In this document: positions 11,545 through 21,283 of the stretch, one piece after another
Position numbering within the stretch: position 1 is the first letter of the stretch
Layout: each line of letters begins with the position of its first letter
Source: Symbiodinium natans
Lineage: Eukaryota; Sar; Dinophyceae; Suessiales; Symbiodiniaceae
Length of the DNA: 64,000 nt
NCBI GenBank assembly: GCA_905221605.1
Contig: CAJNDS010002512.1
Location: forward strand, 60,001-124,000
Direction: 5' to 3'
The notes under the pieces: generated by a model
Databases searched by the model: none
Seen by the model: the letters and a program-made list of their open reading frames with translations, nothing else
Told to the model about the DNA's origin: nothing
Position numbers and translations under genes: made by a program

Positions 11545-13213
11545 GACCCTATGGACCCTTTCATGGTGAGAGTGCGTCGTGCGTATCCGAGTGTTTTGCC
11601 ATAGTCTGAAAACTTGAGTTTGTTGCCGGCTTGTCGCCAGCCACGGAAGTCACATGCAACACCGATGTCATTCATTCGAAGAATCGAACAACAGGCTACA
11701 GTAAGCCCGGGACATCGCCTACCCTGCCTCTGCATGCGAGCACTTCTGCTCCGTCAGATCAGACTCGCGGACTGTTTCTTTCTTGTTCACTAGCTCGTTA
11801 GTTCAAGATTCAGCTCATGGCCTTTTCGTTCTTTACAACTCAATATGTTCTTCCTGAACAGCTGAACAGGAATCTTGTGCAGTTGAGGTCTCGTGAGATT
11901 GATGTTGCGTTCATCCTTGATCTGCCCTCGCGCCCCAGAATCTGCATCAACGACCCAAGAAGCCGTACGATCACGTGACAGAAATTTGAGAAGGAACCCG
12001 CTTTCGGGAAGAATTCGCGAGTTTTGCAAGAATAAAGGTGCAAGGAGCAACTTTTCTTTCTGGGATTCGTGGATGACGGCGACGTTGAAGTGAACTCAGC
12101 AGCATTGGTAAAACCCACATAAAGGCGCGCTAAGTGCATGGGTTTCCCACAAATCCACAATTCATTCCATTGAGTTTTCCGCTTCTTATAGCTTCCTTAT
12201 ACAAGTTACTGTTGATCCCAAGATGTTACAACTGTTGAAGTTCCTAGGGACGAAGATTGCTTCCTTTTTGCGGTTTTTATGATCGCTTTTCTGTGGCAAT
12301 GGGGTGCTTTGTGGTCCCAACTTGCAGCGGTGGGGGTGGGAGCAGGCGGTCGCTGAATTCCACAACCTCTCCACCTTAAGCCCTCAGCCTTCAACAATCG
12401 TCTTCACATTCAGCCCAACATCCCAGCCCCGCAAATGCAGCACAACTGCCCCCAAGAATGATCCAACTTTGTGATGGCTCTCAAGCAGCCGTGGAACTTG
12501 GTTAAGACCGCAATGGAATACACAAGCTCAACAGCTTTCGCGGCAATTGATCTTGTGCTGATGTATTGTGCATGCATGCAAGGCATCTGGCATATACCCG
12601 GTAATATACCCTGTGCAAGGAACGTGGGTCCTTTTCATCTTCTGTTTGCAAGGCACAGCAAGACATGCCAACGCGCAGCGAGGCGTGGAAGGCAAGGCGC
12701 AGCGAGGCTAACTAGGCATGGCCAAGGCACGCCGCCCAGGAGTGGAGCGGCAGGCAAGACAAAGCACATTCAGCAACGAAAGCGGATAATGCATGGAGCG
12801 TTTGTGTCCCCATCTGGTGTGCTGTCGCGGCCTTCTCCTGAGAGGTCTTCTAGGGCATGCTGACCTAGACACCTTCCCCCCACAGCTCCCAAATCTTCGA
12901 ACAACTCTTTGCTCGCATTTTTCACGAGCTCTAATTTCAACCTCAGCATCAGCATCAAGGCTCAGCCGTTGCATCGGTCAGAAACAGTGCCTAAGGCTGA
13001 AGCTGGCGGCAGAAGCTGGCAATTTCGAGGCTCTGGGTCTCCTTTTTCCCTGCGGAAAACTGTGCTCCAATTGTAGCTGCTTCCGTGATTCCGTGTCCCG
13101 AAGTCTTCCATTCTTCTGATATGAAGCCCTTTCGTCGGCGTGTTTGCAGGCAGCAGAGCGGCTGGTGGCATTGGGTGCTGAGGTCCTGCGGTGGTGGCTT
13201 CGATACGCAGATG
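11545..13213. other. Gene-poor stretch
   Basis: No recognisable domain. A local repeat of GGCGCAGCGAGGC-type units occurs at about 12650-12735. Short opposing frames cover 11840-12974 without family signal. Confidence 0.4.
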
Positions 13214-13302
13214 ACCCCCAATATCGACCCCCAAATAGTAGGATCCCCTTAGAGTCAGGACCCCAACAAGGCAGTACAGTACCCCGAATATCGTAAACCC
13301 CC
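13214..13302. mobile_element. Family A repeat, copy 3
   Basis: This has the same internal blocks as copy 1, nearly base for base: CCCCCAATATCGACCCCC, AAATAGTAGGATCCCC and CCGAATATCGTAAACCCCC. The hexamer CAGATG occurs on both sides, which may be a target duplication. The left TIR is missing, so this copy is truncated. Confidence 0.6.
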
Positions 13303-13443
13303 AGATGTATGAGGATTCCGGCACAGAGGTGGGAACTCGGTGGGAACCTGACAGGTGCCACCGGAGGGCTTGGCCATTGAGGCGGACTGCGGAGCTTTCA
13401 GCGATCTTAGCGCCCTCAGGGATGCCTGGTGTTTGGAACGCAA

Positions 13444-13546
13444 GCCCTAAACCCTAAACCCGAAACCCGAAACCCTAAACCCTAAACCCTAAACCCTAAA
13501 CTTTAAACCCTAAACCCGAAACCCGAAACTCGAAACCCGAGACCCG
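13444..13546. repeat. Interstitial telomere-like array (CCCTAAA)n
   Basis: About fourteen heptamers, CCCTAAA mixed with CCCGAAA variants. TTTAGGG is the plant-type telomere unit also used by dinoflagellates. The array is C-strand on plus and faces a G-strand array at 13611. Confidence 0.9.
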
Positions 13547-13610
13547 ATGCCTCATGTTGGTGCAGGCCTCCAGCATCTTACCAGGCCAAGGCCTTTGGCA
13601 GCTGTTGTTG

Positions 13611-13649
13611 ATTTAGGGGTTTAGGGTTTAGGGTTTAGGGTTTAGGGGA
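13611..13649. repeat. Interstitial telomere-like array (TTTAGGG)n
   Basis: About five TTTAGGG units, opposite in orientation to the array ending 65 bp upstream. Confidence 0.85.
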
Positions 13650-13987
13650 GGCTCTAGACCCTCTAGACCCTGTGCAAGAATGTCGGTGGGGGCATCAGGG
13701 GCATCCTGCGTTGGGCGATCATTTTGGGGTTTATGGATGTTGCGTTCGGAATATTCGGATGCTGCATTCGGCAGTGTTGCTACGTCTCGTGTCATGTGTC
13801 ATCAATGTCAGGCCCCGGTGATGATGCACTGTCCTTGACTACGAGGTCGCAGCGTGTTCACAGCGTGTTCACTGCGTGTCCACATCTTGTTCACAGTGTT
13901 GAACTGCGCACTCAGCATTGGTCACGGCATGGATAGCATTGAGACATGTTGTGTTTTTGCACGCTTCCCGCAGGCGTGTTGGCCTAG
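13650..13987. other. Spacer between telomere-like arrays
   Basis: No gene is recognised. It contains near-repeats of CAGCGTGTTCAC and related words at about 13849-13890. Confidence 0.4.
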
Positions 13988-14095
13988 GACCCTAAACCCT
14001 GAACCCTAAACCCCAAACCCTGAACCCTAAACCCTAAACCCTAAACCCTAAACCCTAAACCCTAAACCCTAAACCCTAAACCCTAAACCCTAAAC
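13988..14095. repeat. Interstitial telomere-like array (CCCTAAA)n
   Basis: About fifteen heptamers. The right-hand part is perfect CCCTAAA and the left-hand part has CCCTGAA and CCCCAAA variants. Confidence 0.9.
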
Positions 14096-14224
14096 AGAGA
14101 GGCTGGCTCAGCAGCTTACCGACGAGCTCATCTCAACGCGCGACTGCTACGACACTGCCCGGCCGCGGTGCTGAGAAGTTGCTTCCATGCCGCACTCTAA
14201 ATTGTTAAACTGTCAAGCTGTTAA

Positions 14225-14303
14225 ACCCAATTAAGCCATAAACCATAAAAAAGCCATAAGAACCATAAACCATAATCCATAAACCATAAACCATAACCCC
14301 CGG
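14225..14303. repeat. (CCATAAA)n variant heptamer repeat
   Basis: Repeated CCATAAA/CCATAAG units with insertions. This is one base away from the telomeric heptamer CCCTAAA and may be an aberrant derivative of it. Confidence 0.65.
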
Positions 14304-15036
14304 ACCCCACAACGCGGTTCTACTTTTGGAGCCCAGGCGTTGGGGCTTCGACCCTGGCGAAGCTGGGTCCCAGCGGCTGCAGAGACCTCAGGGGTTTCAG
14401 GGCAAACTGCTGCGCTGCAAGGCTGCGTAATTCCTGCAAGCTTTTAGGACTTCAGGACCCAGTTACGTACCAAACCCGGCGGAAGGAAGCGGCTTTGGCG
14501 AAGATCATGTTGGAGTAGTCCTGCTGTCGTCGCATCTGTGCAGGTTGAACGCTGTCACCGCGGCTGGTGTGGATACTACAAGACTGAAGGCCAGAAAACT
14601 CTGTGGAAAGCTCCTGTCAGTCATCGACGTTTTTGGGAGACGAGAGCTGGGCGTGAAATGTTTAAGGGTGTTATATCAGCTGCTTGCAGCACAAATGGTC
14701 ACACAGTGCAGGCATTCCACGTAGAGCCGTGTACAGACTTGGAATACTTGGAGTTCCTTCGAACATTTTCTCGCCGGATCGCTTCGCCTTGTTCTCACAA
14801 TTCCTCACATTCATTCTTGGTCTACACGTTGTTCGTTGTTCGCATTCTTGTGTCTCTTGGCGGCTGACTTGGGACCCAATGCTGAGGTAGCCTTCCCTCG
14901 TTTTTCTGTTGGCTGTTTCTTTGAGATAAAAACAGGAGAAGAGGGTTTCCCTGTTTTGCTGTAGCACTCCGGGCACGGATCTCTTGACCAGCGCAGATGT
15001 GCTTTCCTTCGTTCGGCTGTGTTGGTGAGGCACTCC
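14304..15036 (+). other. Gene-poor stretch with one exon candidate
   Basis: After an acceptor-like TGTGCAG at 14537-14543 the plus frame stays open to about 14867 (opening VERCHRGWCGYYKTEGQ). It is coding-like in composition but matches no family I recognise. Confidence 0.3.
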
Positions 15037-15160
15037 TACTTGGAGGTTAATGGGCACTTATAACCCTAATTCTAACTGTACTTATAAACCCCCTAAGTCC
15101 CCCAAGTAGGTGCTAAGTAGACTTATAAGTGGGTTGTAAGTACCCATGAAACTCCAAGTA
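15037..15160. mobile_element. TIR element with TA flanks
   Basis: The left end TACTTGGAGGTTAATGGG and the right end, reverse-complemented as TACTTGGAGTTTCATGGG, match over about 31 bases with about five differences. CTTGGAG...CTCCAAG is bounded by TA on both sides, as expected for Tc1/mariner-type MITEs. The interior is A/T-rich (repeats of ACTTATAA and CCCCCTAAG) and has no coding frame. A telomere-like array starts 100 bp downstream. Confidence 0.65.
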
Positions 15161-15262
15161 TGTTTGGCTGCGTAGTGCAACGCCCGTGCCAGGACCATCT
15201 ACTGGAGCTGGGCGTGATTCAGGACTGGGGAATCGCCTCAGAAGCTTCTTCAAGCTTGTTGC

Positions 15263-15409
15263 TAACCCTAAACCCTAAACCCTAAACCCTACACCCTACA
15301 CCCTAAACCCTAAACCCTAAACCCTAAACCCTAAACCCTAAACCCTAAACCCTAAACCCTAAACCCTAAACCCGAAACCCGAAACCCGAAACCCTAAACC
15401 CTAAACCCT
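15263..15409. repeat. Interstitial telomere-like array (CCCTAAA)n
   Basis: About twenty-one heptamers, mostly CCCTAAA, with a block of CCCGAAA and two CCCTACA variants. Confidence 0.92.
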
Positions 15410-15850
15410 CTCACACGGAAAGAGTCTGCACCAGGACCAGGATGCGGACCGTGATGGGCTCTTCGATTGGGACGCTCTGAGTTGAGGGCGAATAACTGCA
15501 TCAGATACGCGGCATCTGTCCGATTCCATGTAGGTTTGAACCTGCGATCTGTGTTTCTCTCGTGCTCGGATGTGGCTGCACATGATGTGCACCCACAGAC
15601 ACACGAGCCGAGACAAACATCTTATGATTCGTCTCCTCTGAGCGTGACGGTGACTTCGACCCGATTGAAGGACGGAGTATGGTTAAACCGGGGGCGTCCT
15701 CTCGTTTGACCTAGCATCTGTCCATGTCTGTCCCTGTAGCAAGTGAGAAAAGATAGCAGGTCTCTCACAGCGTGGAGGGCCAAAGGCCACAAAGGCCAAG
15801 GGACGACACATGGATCCGGCCCAGAGCGATGAAAGAGAAGAAAATAAGGG
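15410..15850. other. Gene-poor stretch
   Basis: No family match. Short opposing frames only. Confidence 0.4.
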
Positions 15851-15936
15851 ACCCCCAATATTAGACCCCCTAAATAGTAGGATTCCCGTATAATAAGGAC
15901 CCCAATAAGGTTCCCCAAATTTCGGAACCCCCAAAT
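15851..15936. mobile_element. Family A repeat, copy 4
   Basis: ACCCCCAATATTAGACCCCC, AAATAGTAGGATTCCC, ATAATAAGGACCCCAATAAGG and a right edge TTCGGAACCCCCAAAT follow copies 1-3. The left TIR is missing or decayed. Confidence 0.6.
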
Positions 15937-17011
15937 ACGGCCACTTAACGGCTGCCCAAGAGAGATATCGCCCAAATTGTGATGTTGCACTTTCGTGACG
16001 AGGTGAACCTGTTCCACCCTTTGCCCAGACATGTTCGCCTGTCAGCAGTACAAACTAGGGCGCGCATAAATCTTGAAAGCTTCCTTCTAGCGTGGCACAT
16101 GCTGAATCCCGTTGTTTGCGTATTCTGCAGGTCCCGTACTGGGAAGTGAAGTCGTGCCAGCTGAGGTTCCCGCATCTTCAGAGCGAGCAGCGGCCAAGAG
16201 TGCAGCAAAGGACACGTCAGGCACATGTGGTTCAACTTCTGCTCTTGGTTTCTGCTGCTTGTGCGCGCGGGGGCCATGGGAGAGAGACCACACACCCCTG
16301 CAATAAACATCCCCCCGGAACCTCCGACTCCGATGCCTTTTTGGAGTCTTCGTTGCCCTGCATTGACGCGACACTTCCTTCACGTCTGTAGGTGCCGACA
16401 CGACTCCCAAGGCCTTGCGCTCGGAAAAAGAGGTAGAGGTAGTGACGAGCTTGGTCGCTAGTTGCAGCGTGTGACGTTTGCGACGGGTGGGCAAGGCGTC
16501 TGATGGTGGTTGGACATTGGTCTGGATTTCCGATCAGGCCACATCTTTTTTAACAAGAGTCTTCTGAGAAGCTTTCAGATCTGTCAGGCCTTCAAACCCA
16601 CGGCAGTGAGCCTGAAAGCACAGCTCGAAGGACTGGGCTGCCAGGCACAGTTCTTGGCGCTGGCAAACGCCGCATCAACCTACCAAGATCTAAGCGCGGT
16701 GTCGGCGCGTCTCGGTCAGGTCAAAGGGTACAAGACCCACAAGAATGCCGCCAGGAGCGTTGGGGGTCTGTTAGGGAGCTTGCGTTTGCGGCTATGCTAA
16801 GCCTGCCCAAAAGGCTAAGCAAAGTCTAGTCTATGCAGCCGAGGGCGCTGGACAAGAAGCGTGCCCTGGTCCGCACCGTGGCACGGAACTGAGTCGGAGT
16901 GTCTCAGAGAGCAGTCATAGCAATCATAGCAATCGTAACAATCATAGCAAGCATAGCAATGCCTCCACTCTCAGCCAGCCTTCCATGCGCATTGCCACGA
17001 TTGTTTCGTGA
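15937..17011 (+). other. Gene-poor stretch with exon candidates
   Basis: After the acceptor TTCTGCAG near 16130 a frame is Ala/Ser-rich (ASSERAAAKSAAKDTSG). At 16565-16800 another frame reads coding-like (LEGLGCQAQFLALANAAST). Neither matches a family. A nine-base CATAGCAAT repeat (about five units) occupies 16917-16966. Confidence 0.3.
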
Positions 17012-17059
17012 AGGGTTTAGGGATGTGCGGGATTAGGGGTCTGGGGTTTAGGGTTTAGA
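17012..17059. repeat. Degenerate telomere-like array
   Basis: GGGTTTAGGG, GATTAGGGG and GGGGTTTAGGGTTTAG units, imperfect TTTAGGG orientation. Confidence 0.65.
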
Positions 17060-18979
17060 ATGGCCCTCATAGCGAATGACCACAACACGGCTCGGCAGAA
17101 ACGTACAGGGAAAAGATATAATGGGAGAAGCAGCAGAAGTGCCTGCATGTGGTGGTCGACGGACTTCTTTCAGTCAGCTCTGGTCAAACTCTTTGCAGCC
17201 GAGAGACGCTGAGAACTCCAACCGCTTCAGGTCATGGTTACAGGTGCTGAAGCACCGCTCTTTTTGCAGTCCCCACCTTAGCTCGGACCATGCCGCAGGC
17301 GAGCGTGCGGTTTCATCCTGGGCTTTACCCATCCTTCCTGAAGAGCTTCAGGTACATTGCCTCGAGACCTGAACTGGCCTCAACTCCAGTTGTTGTTGAG
17401 GCCCGCTGAGTCTTCGTTTTGTTCACATGAATTTGCCTAGAGCCACCAGAACATTGTATATCCAACGCAAGTCGAGGCAGCAAGCGAGGAAATGAGGTTT
17501 GGGCGTAGGAGGCTTGAGCACCCTGCAGGCGACCTCACGATCGATCCCAGTGCGAGAGAGCCAAACTGTTCAGGCGCGCTCCAAAGAGTGTTGGAACTGA
17601 CGAATTGACATGCAAGAGCTGTTTGAGTTTTTCGACTCAGTTTCTACAGCTTGGACAGCATGCGAAGCGATGTCGATGACCAGTCAGCTGTCGTGAAGGT
17701 CTGTGAGAGTTTCGACGCTGCTGCAAACGCAGTTTGGAAGATCGCGCATGAACCAGGCAGGGAACAGAGAATGAGTCTTCACACGTTTGTTTAAATGCCA
17801 AGGACACTGAAGCACGTAATGCTTCGCAATGCAAGTCTGACATTGAGTCAGCGGTATACCGTGCCAAAGCAGGAGGGATTGAATCTGCGGACAGATATGA
17901 GCCACCAAACCTCATGGCCAGGCTTCACTTGAGCGTGGCTTGTCGCTTGCTCTGCATTCAATTGTGAGATGAGGAAGAGCTTTGCTCTTGCCGGTTCGCA
18001 CAGGCTGTGGAGCGGATGCGAGTGTTTGAATATGCCATGTTTCAAGAGCATAGATGCCCAAGCACAAGATCGCAATCTGCCCGTTGTGATTCTTCAGCCT
18101 TCGCTTGTTCTGTACCTTGCACCCGCTACCAGCACGCTGGCAAGCGTAGTCTCAGGTTCGCTCCACATGAGCTTTTATGCATCTTGCAGTGATCATGAGA
18201 CTCACGCGCAGCTTGCGACATCAGCCGTAGCTTCTGTCGCTGGAGGATGGGCCCGCATGGACTCAGGCACATAGCGACTTTGGCCCCTCGAAAGCCAACA
18301 TCCAGCAAGCCTTGTGCATCGGCAAGACCGAGAATATCTAGTTCTGACCACGTGCGCGACGCATAGTTTGGCTCTCCTTCCAACATATCTATTGTCTTTA
18401 GATTGGCCTTAGTGCCTAAGTCGTGATCTGTTTGGTTCGTCGCCAGCGACAGACAAGAACTCCAAGAACAATCACCTTGGATATCGTTCCTTTTACACGT
18501 GGCCTTGTCAGCGAGGAATTATATGGAAGCATTGTCAGCAGATAAGTTTCGAGATGTGCGGCCAGACGGGGCCCGGCAGTGGGTGTTTTCCAAAGAAGCT
18601 GGACTCAGATGCATGAAGAAGCTTTCTTTGTCTTTTGATGCTGCAACAACCTAATGGAGTCCCACGTCTGTTGTGTTGGCGCATGACTAATTAGCCCAAC
18701 AAAGAAGCATTGCAACATACAGCACCTTTCTTGCATGCAGACCCTGAGACCAGAGAACCCTCACATTCGATTCCATGCGAAGTCTTCGTCAGATTCGTCA
18801 GTGGGCTCATGGTCCAAAGGACCGTGTTGCACTTGAAGGATGTTAGATGGATGGACAGGAGGATGTGCGCAAAAAGTGTCTGTTTCTGTACTTCTTCGGA
18901 TGGTTTCGCCCTACATGTGCTGTGAGTATCCAGGGGTCACGGGTCGCAAGAAGCTGCGCCTCGACAGAGCACTAGGAAG
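17060..18979. other. Gene-poor stretch upstream of the long ORF
   Basis: No family match on either strand; the longest plus frames are about 100 codons (17076-17372 and 17969-18274). I see no TATA-like core element and no spliced-leader sequence just upstream of 18980. Confidence 0.4.
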
Positions 18980-21268
18980 ATGCAAGCGCAATTTCTCGGC
19001 ACGGAGCAGGCACTGTCACGTCTGGCCGGCCGTCACAAAGGTTGGCATGCTGGCAGAGTACAGCATGTCATGAGCCTGTCGTTGCCTGATCTGTCTGTGC
19101 GGCACAGACATCGCCGCTGCCATGGGCGGACTTCACGGATTCCTCCCAGCAGGTGTACGCTTTGTGTGCATCCGGTGGCCGGCAGAGGGAAAGCGGTGCT
19201 GACAGGTGGTCTGGCTGCTATGGTTGGATTATTTTCTAAGGGGTGTATTCGAAGCAAGCACGGCAAGCTGGCCCGGGCTCAACATGCTCAAAATGCTCAA
19301 CAACACACTGACACTGACTGGCGTGACTTCAACCTTGAAGCTGCAAAGAACGCCAAGGTGATCTTCTGTATTCTCGCACGTGGCAGTGGCTCAAAAGATG
19401 CGTGGCCAAAGTCGCCCGAAGGCGTGAGGGACCTCGGGAATACACGGGATGACGTTGCGCGGTCGCTCATCACTGCACTTGGCAGCAAGTCCCCAGACGT
19501 CGCTGTCGTGCTGGTTTTTGAATCTACTCCTCAGACGCGCAGCAGACAATGGTGGATACTGACAAGGGATTTTGTACAGAAGCAGCCGCTTACTGAGTAT
19601 TCAATACTGCGGCAGTGCCAGCGGGTTGCGCAAACGGTCCATGATGAGGAAGTGGCCGGGCACGAGAGCAGCCGCCGTGCGGCTGTGGAAGCAAGGCCGT
19701 CCGGCACCTCTCTTCTGCAAAGCCGCGACTGTGACTCAAAGGGCTTCGAGGGCTTCGAGGGCTTGCAGGAGACGGCTGAAGCTTTCTTTGAAGCATTCGG
19801 CGAGCCTGAGAACTCTGTTTTGGTGCTTCTCGATGAGACTTTTCACCCACTGCCCGTGACGGCACCACTAGCGGGCAAAGATGTTCCTGAAGCACGGCGA
19901 GCGGTCTTCGTGTTGGGTCTTCGGGAGGAGCTGAACCGGGAACAGCTGGAGTGCTTTGCGCGTGCCGCTGTCGAGCGCCACTGGGGCGTTCTGCGATTGA
20001 GCATGGGCTGGGTTGGCGAGTTTACGTCGAAGGTCGTGGCGCGTTTGCAGGCGTTGCACAGCTGTCACCAGCTTCTCAAGTCCTTGGGAGTCCTCAAACA
20101 CTGGAAGGATCTGAACATGTTGAACATGTTGAATTCGGACAAGTCGGACAAGTCGGACAAGTCGGACAAGAGGTTGCAGGTTGGATGGCCTTGCCCAGGT
20201 CGAGACAAAGAGCAAGAGCTGTTTGCACGTGACGGGCCATTGGTCCATTTCTGTCTGCCGGTGCAGGCAAGACTGGCAGATCTGTCGTGCGATCCGACTT
20301 CGGGTTCTGCGGCCGCATGCAGCTTGATTGCCCGGAGCTGCATCGCCGGACTCTGGCGGGCACACCACGCTTGGGATCGGTGCAGGCTGTCCTTCGCATT
20401 CACGGATGGTTCAGTGGTGACTGTCACACGCCGCTTTCAGGGACGCTTCCGAGGCCGCCGGGCCACTGAGTATAGCATCTTAAAAGAGCTTCGAATGCTT
20501 GTGGACATGGCTCTGGACGAGCGCAGGCAATGCAGGCAGAAGGGCGTCCAGGCGAAGGCATCCACCCCAGGAAGAAGGGCTTGCACCGTGCAGATGCCAG
20601 AGGGCGGTCACCTTCCAACTCTACCCTACAGAAAAGATGGCACCTTACAGCTGCGCCTCGCAAACTCGGTGAGTGATTTGGCGAGAGACGCCTGTAGACC
20701 CGTGCCATGTGATGTTTTTGTGTCCGAGTTGCTCCAGACCCTGTGGAAGCCTCCGCTTGGGAGAGATGCTCCCAGTTGCATGGTTTGCTTGGTGTTGCTT
20801 GCTTCGGACACATCTTTCAGTCCCTTTAGCTTCTCAGCTGGTTGGAGAGGATGCGCATCTTGGCGGCTCCCTCCCCAAGACCACTTCACCGCGCTTTGCA
20901 CGCTGCAGAGCGCCTTGCTTGGTGCCGAGGGCAGTGGCGCAGAGCTGCTCACACAGGTCCTAGGAGACCCCGTCATCGAATCGACCCCCAGTGTCCCTGA
21001 AAGGGGTCGCAGGATCCGATCTCAGAACCGGGTCGGCGGCCTCGTGGCCGCCTCGGCTGCCGCCTTGCTGCGTCTTTGCCGTAGCCTGCCTTTCCTGTTG
21101 AAGTCAGCGCCCAAGAAAGAGTGTGCCTTGCACTCGACTTCCCAGCCTTCCAAGACCCCAGTAGAAGCAGGACCTGCTTTTCGGCCACGAGCCTGTTTGA
21201 ACGATCAAGTTTTTTGCACTTCAGACTCGCCAGATCGGCTCAAGTTCGCAAGTTCGGACGCGAAGTGA
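18980..21268 (+). CDS. Intronless protein with two SPOUT (TrmY-like) domains
   Basis: ATG-initiated, 762 codons, no intron signal. Residues about 125-365 read like the TrmY/DUF358 group of SPOUT RNA methyltransferases. There is a strand-helix unit around DVAVVLVFESTP and a TEYSIL segment at 205-210, where the family has PDER. Then come VLVLLDETF, a VFVLGLREELNREQLE stretch from 309 where the family has its SAM-binding glycine loop, and RLSMGWVGEFTSKVVARL. Residues about 425-660 repeat the first half: FAFTDGSVVTVTRRF, ATEYSILKELR (496-501) and CLVLLASDTSF. The second domain lacks a counterpart of VLGLREEL. An SDK tetra-repeat (about residues 388-399) links the domains. Known members methylate pseudouridine-54 of tRNA; activity here is inferred. 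The match is from memory of the family pattern and is moderate. The first 90 residues look atypical, so the true start may be a later ATG, such as the one at 19220. Confidence 0.5.
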   Translation: MQAQFLGTEQALSRLAGRHKGWHAGRVQHVMSLSLPDLSVRHRHRRCHGRTSRIPPSRCTLCVHPVAGRGKAVLTGGLAAMVGLFSKGCIRSKHGKLARAQHAQNAQQHTDTDWRDFNLEAAKNAKVIFCILARGSGSKDAWPKSPEGVRDLGNTRDDVARSLITALGSKSPDVAVVLVFESTPQTRSRQWWILTRDFVQKQPLTEYSILRQCQRVAQTVHDEEVAGHESSRRAAVEARPSGTSLLQSRDCDSKGFEGFEGLQETAEAFFEAFGEPENSVLVLLDETFHPLPVTAPLAGKDVPEARRAVFVLGLREELNREQLECFARAAVERHWGVLRLSMGWVGEFTSKVVARLQALHSCHQLLKSLGVLKHWKDLNMLNMLNSDKSDKSDKSDKRLQVGWPCPGRDKEQELFARDGPLVHFCLPVQARLADLSCDPTSGSAAACSLIARSCIAGLWRAHHAWDRCRLSFAFTDGSVVTVTRRFQGRFRGRRATEYSILKELRMLVDMALDERRQCRQKGVQAKASTPGRRACTVQMPEGGHLPTLPYRKDGTLQLRLANSVSDLARDACRPVPCDVFVSELLQTLWKPPLGRDAPSCMVCLVLLASDTSFSPFSFSAGWRGCASWRLPPQDHFTALCTLQSALLGAEGSGAELLTQVLGDPVIESTPSVPERGRRIRSQNRVGGLVAASAAALLRLCRSLPFLLKSAPKKECALHSTSQPSKTPVEAGPAFRPRACLNDQVFCTSDSPDRLKFASSDAK

Positions 21269-21283
21269 AGCTTGCACTCAGCA

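Noticed and set aside
15525-15550. tRNA T-arm-like GTAGGTTTGAACCTGC
   Set aside because: The stem loop has a six-base loop and no D or anticodon arm can be built next to it.
19033-20976. Several frames antisense to the 762-codon ORF
   Set aside because: Shadows of the coding strand; they lack starts and end at positions set by the plus-strand codon pattern.
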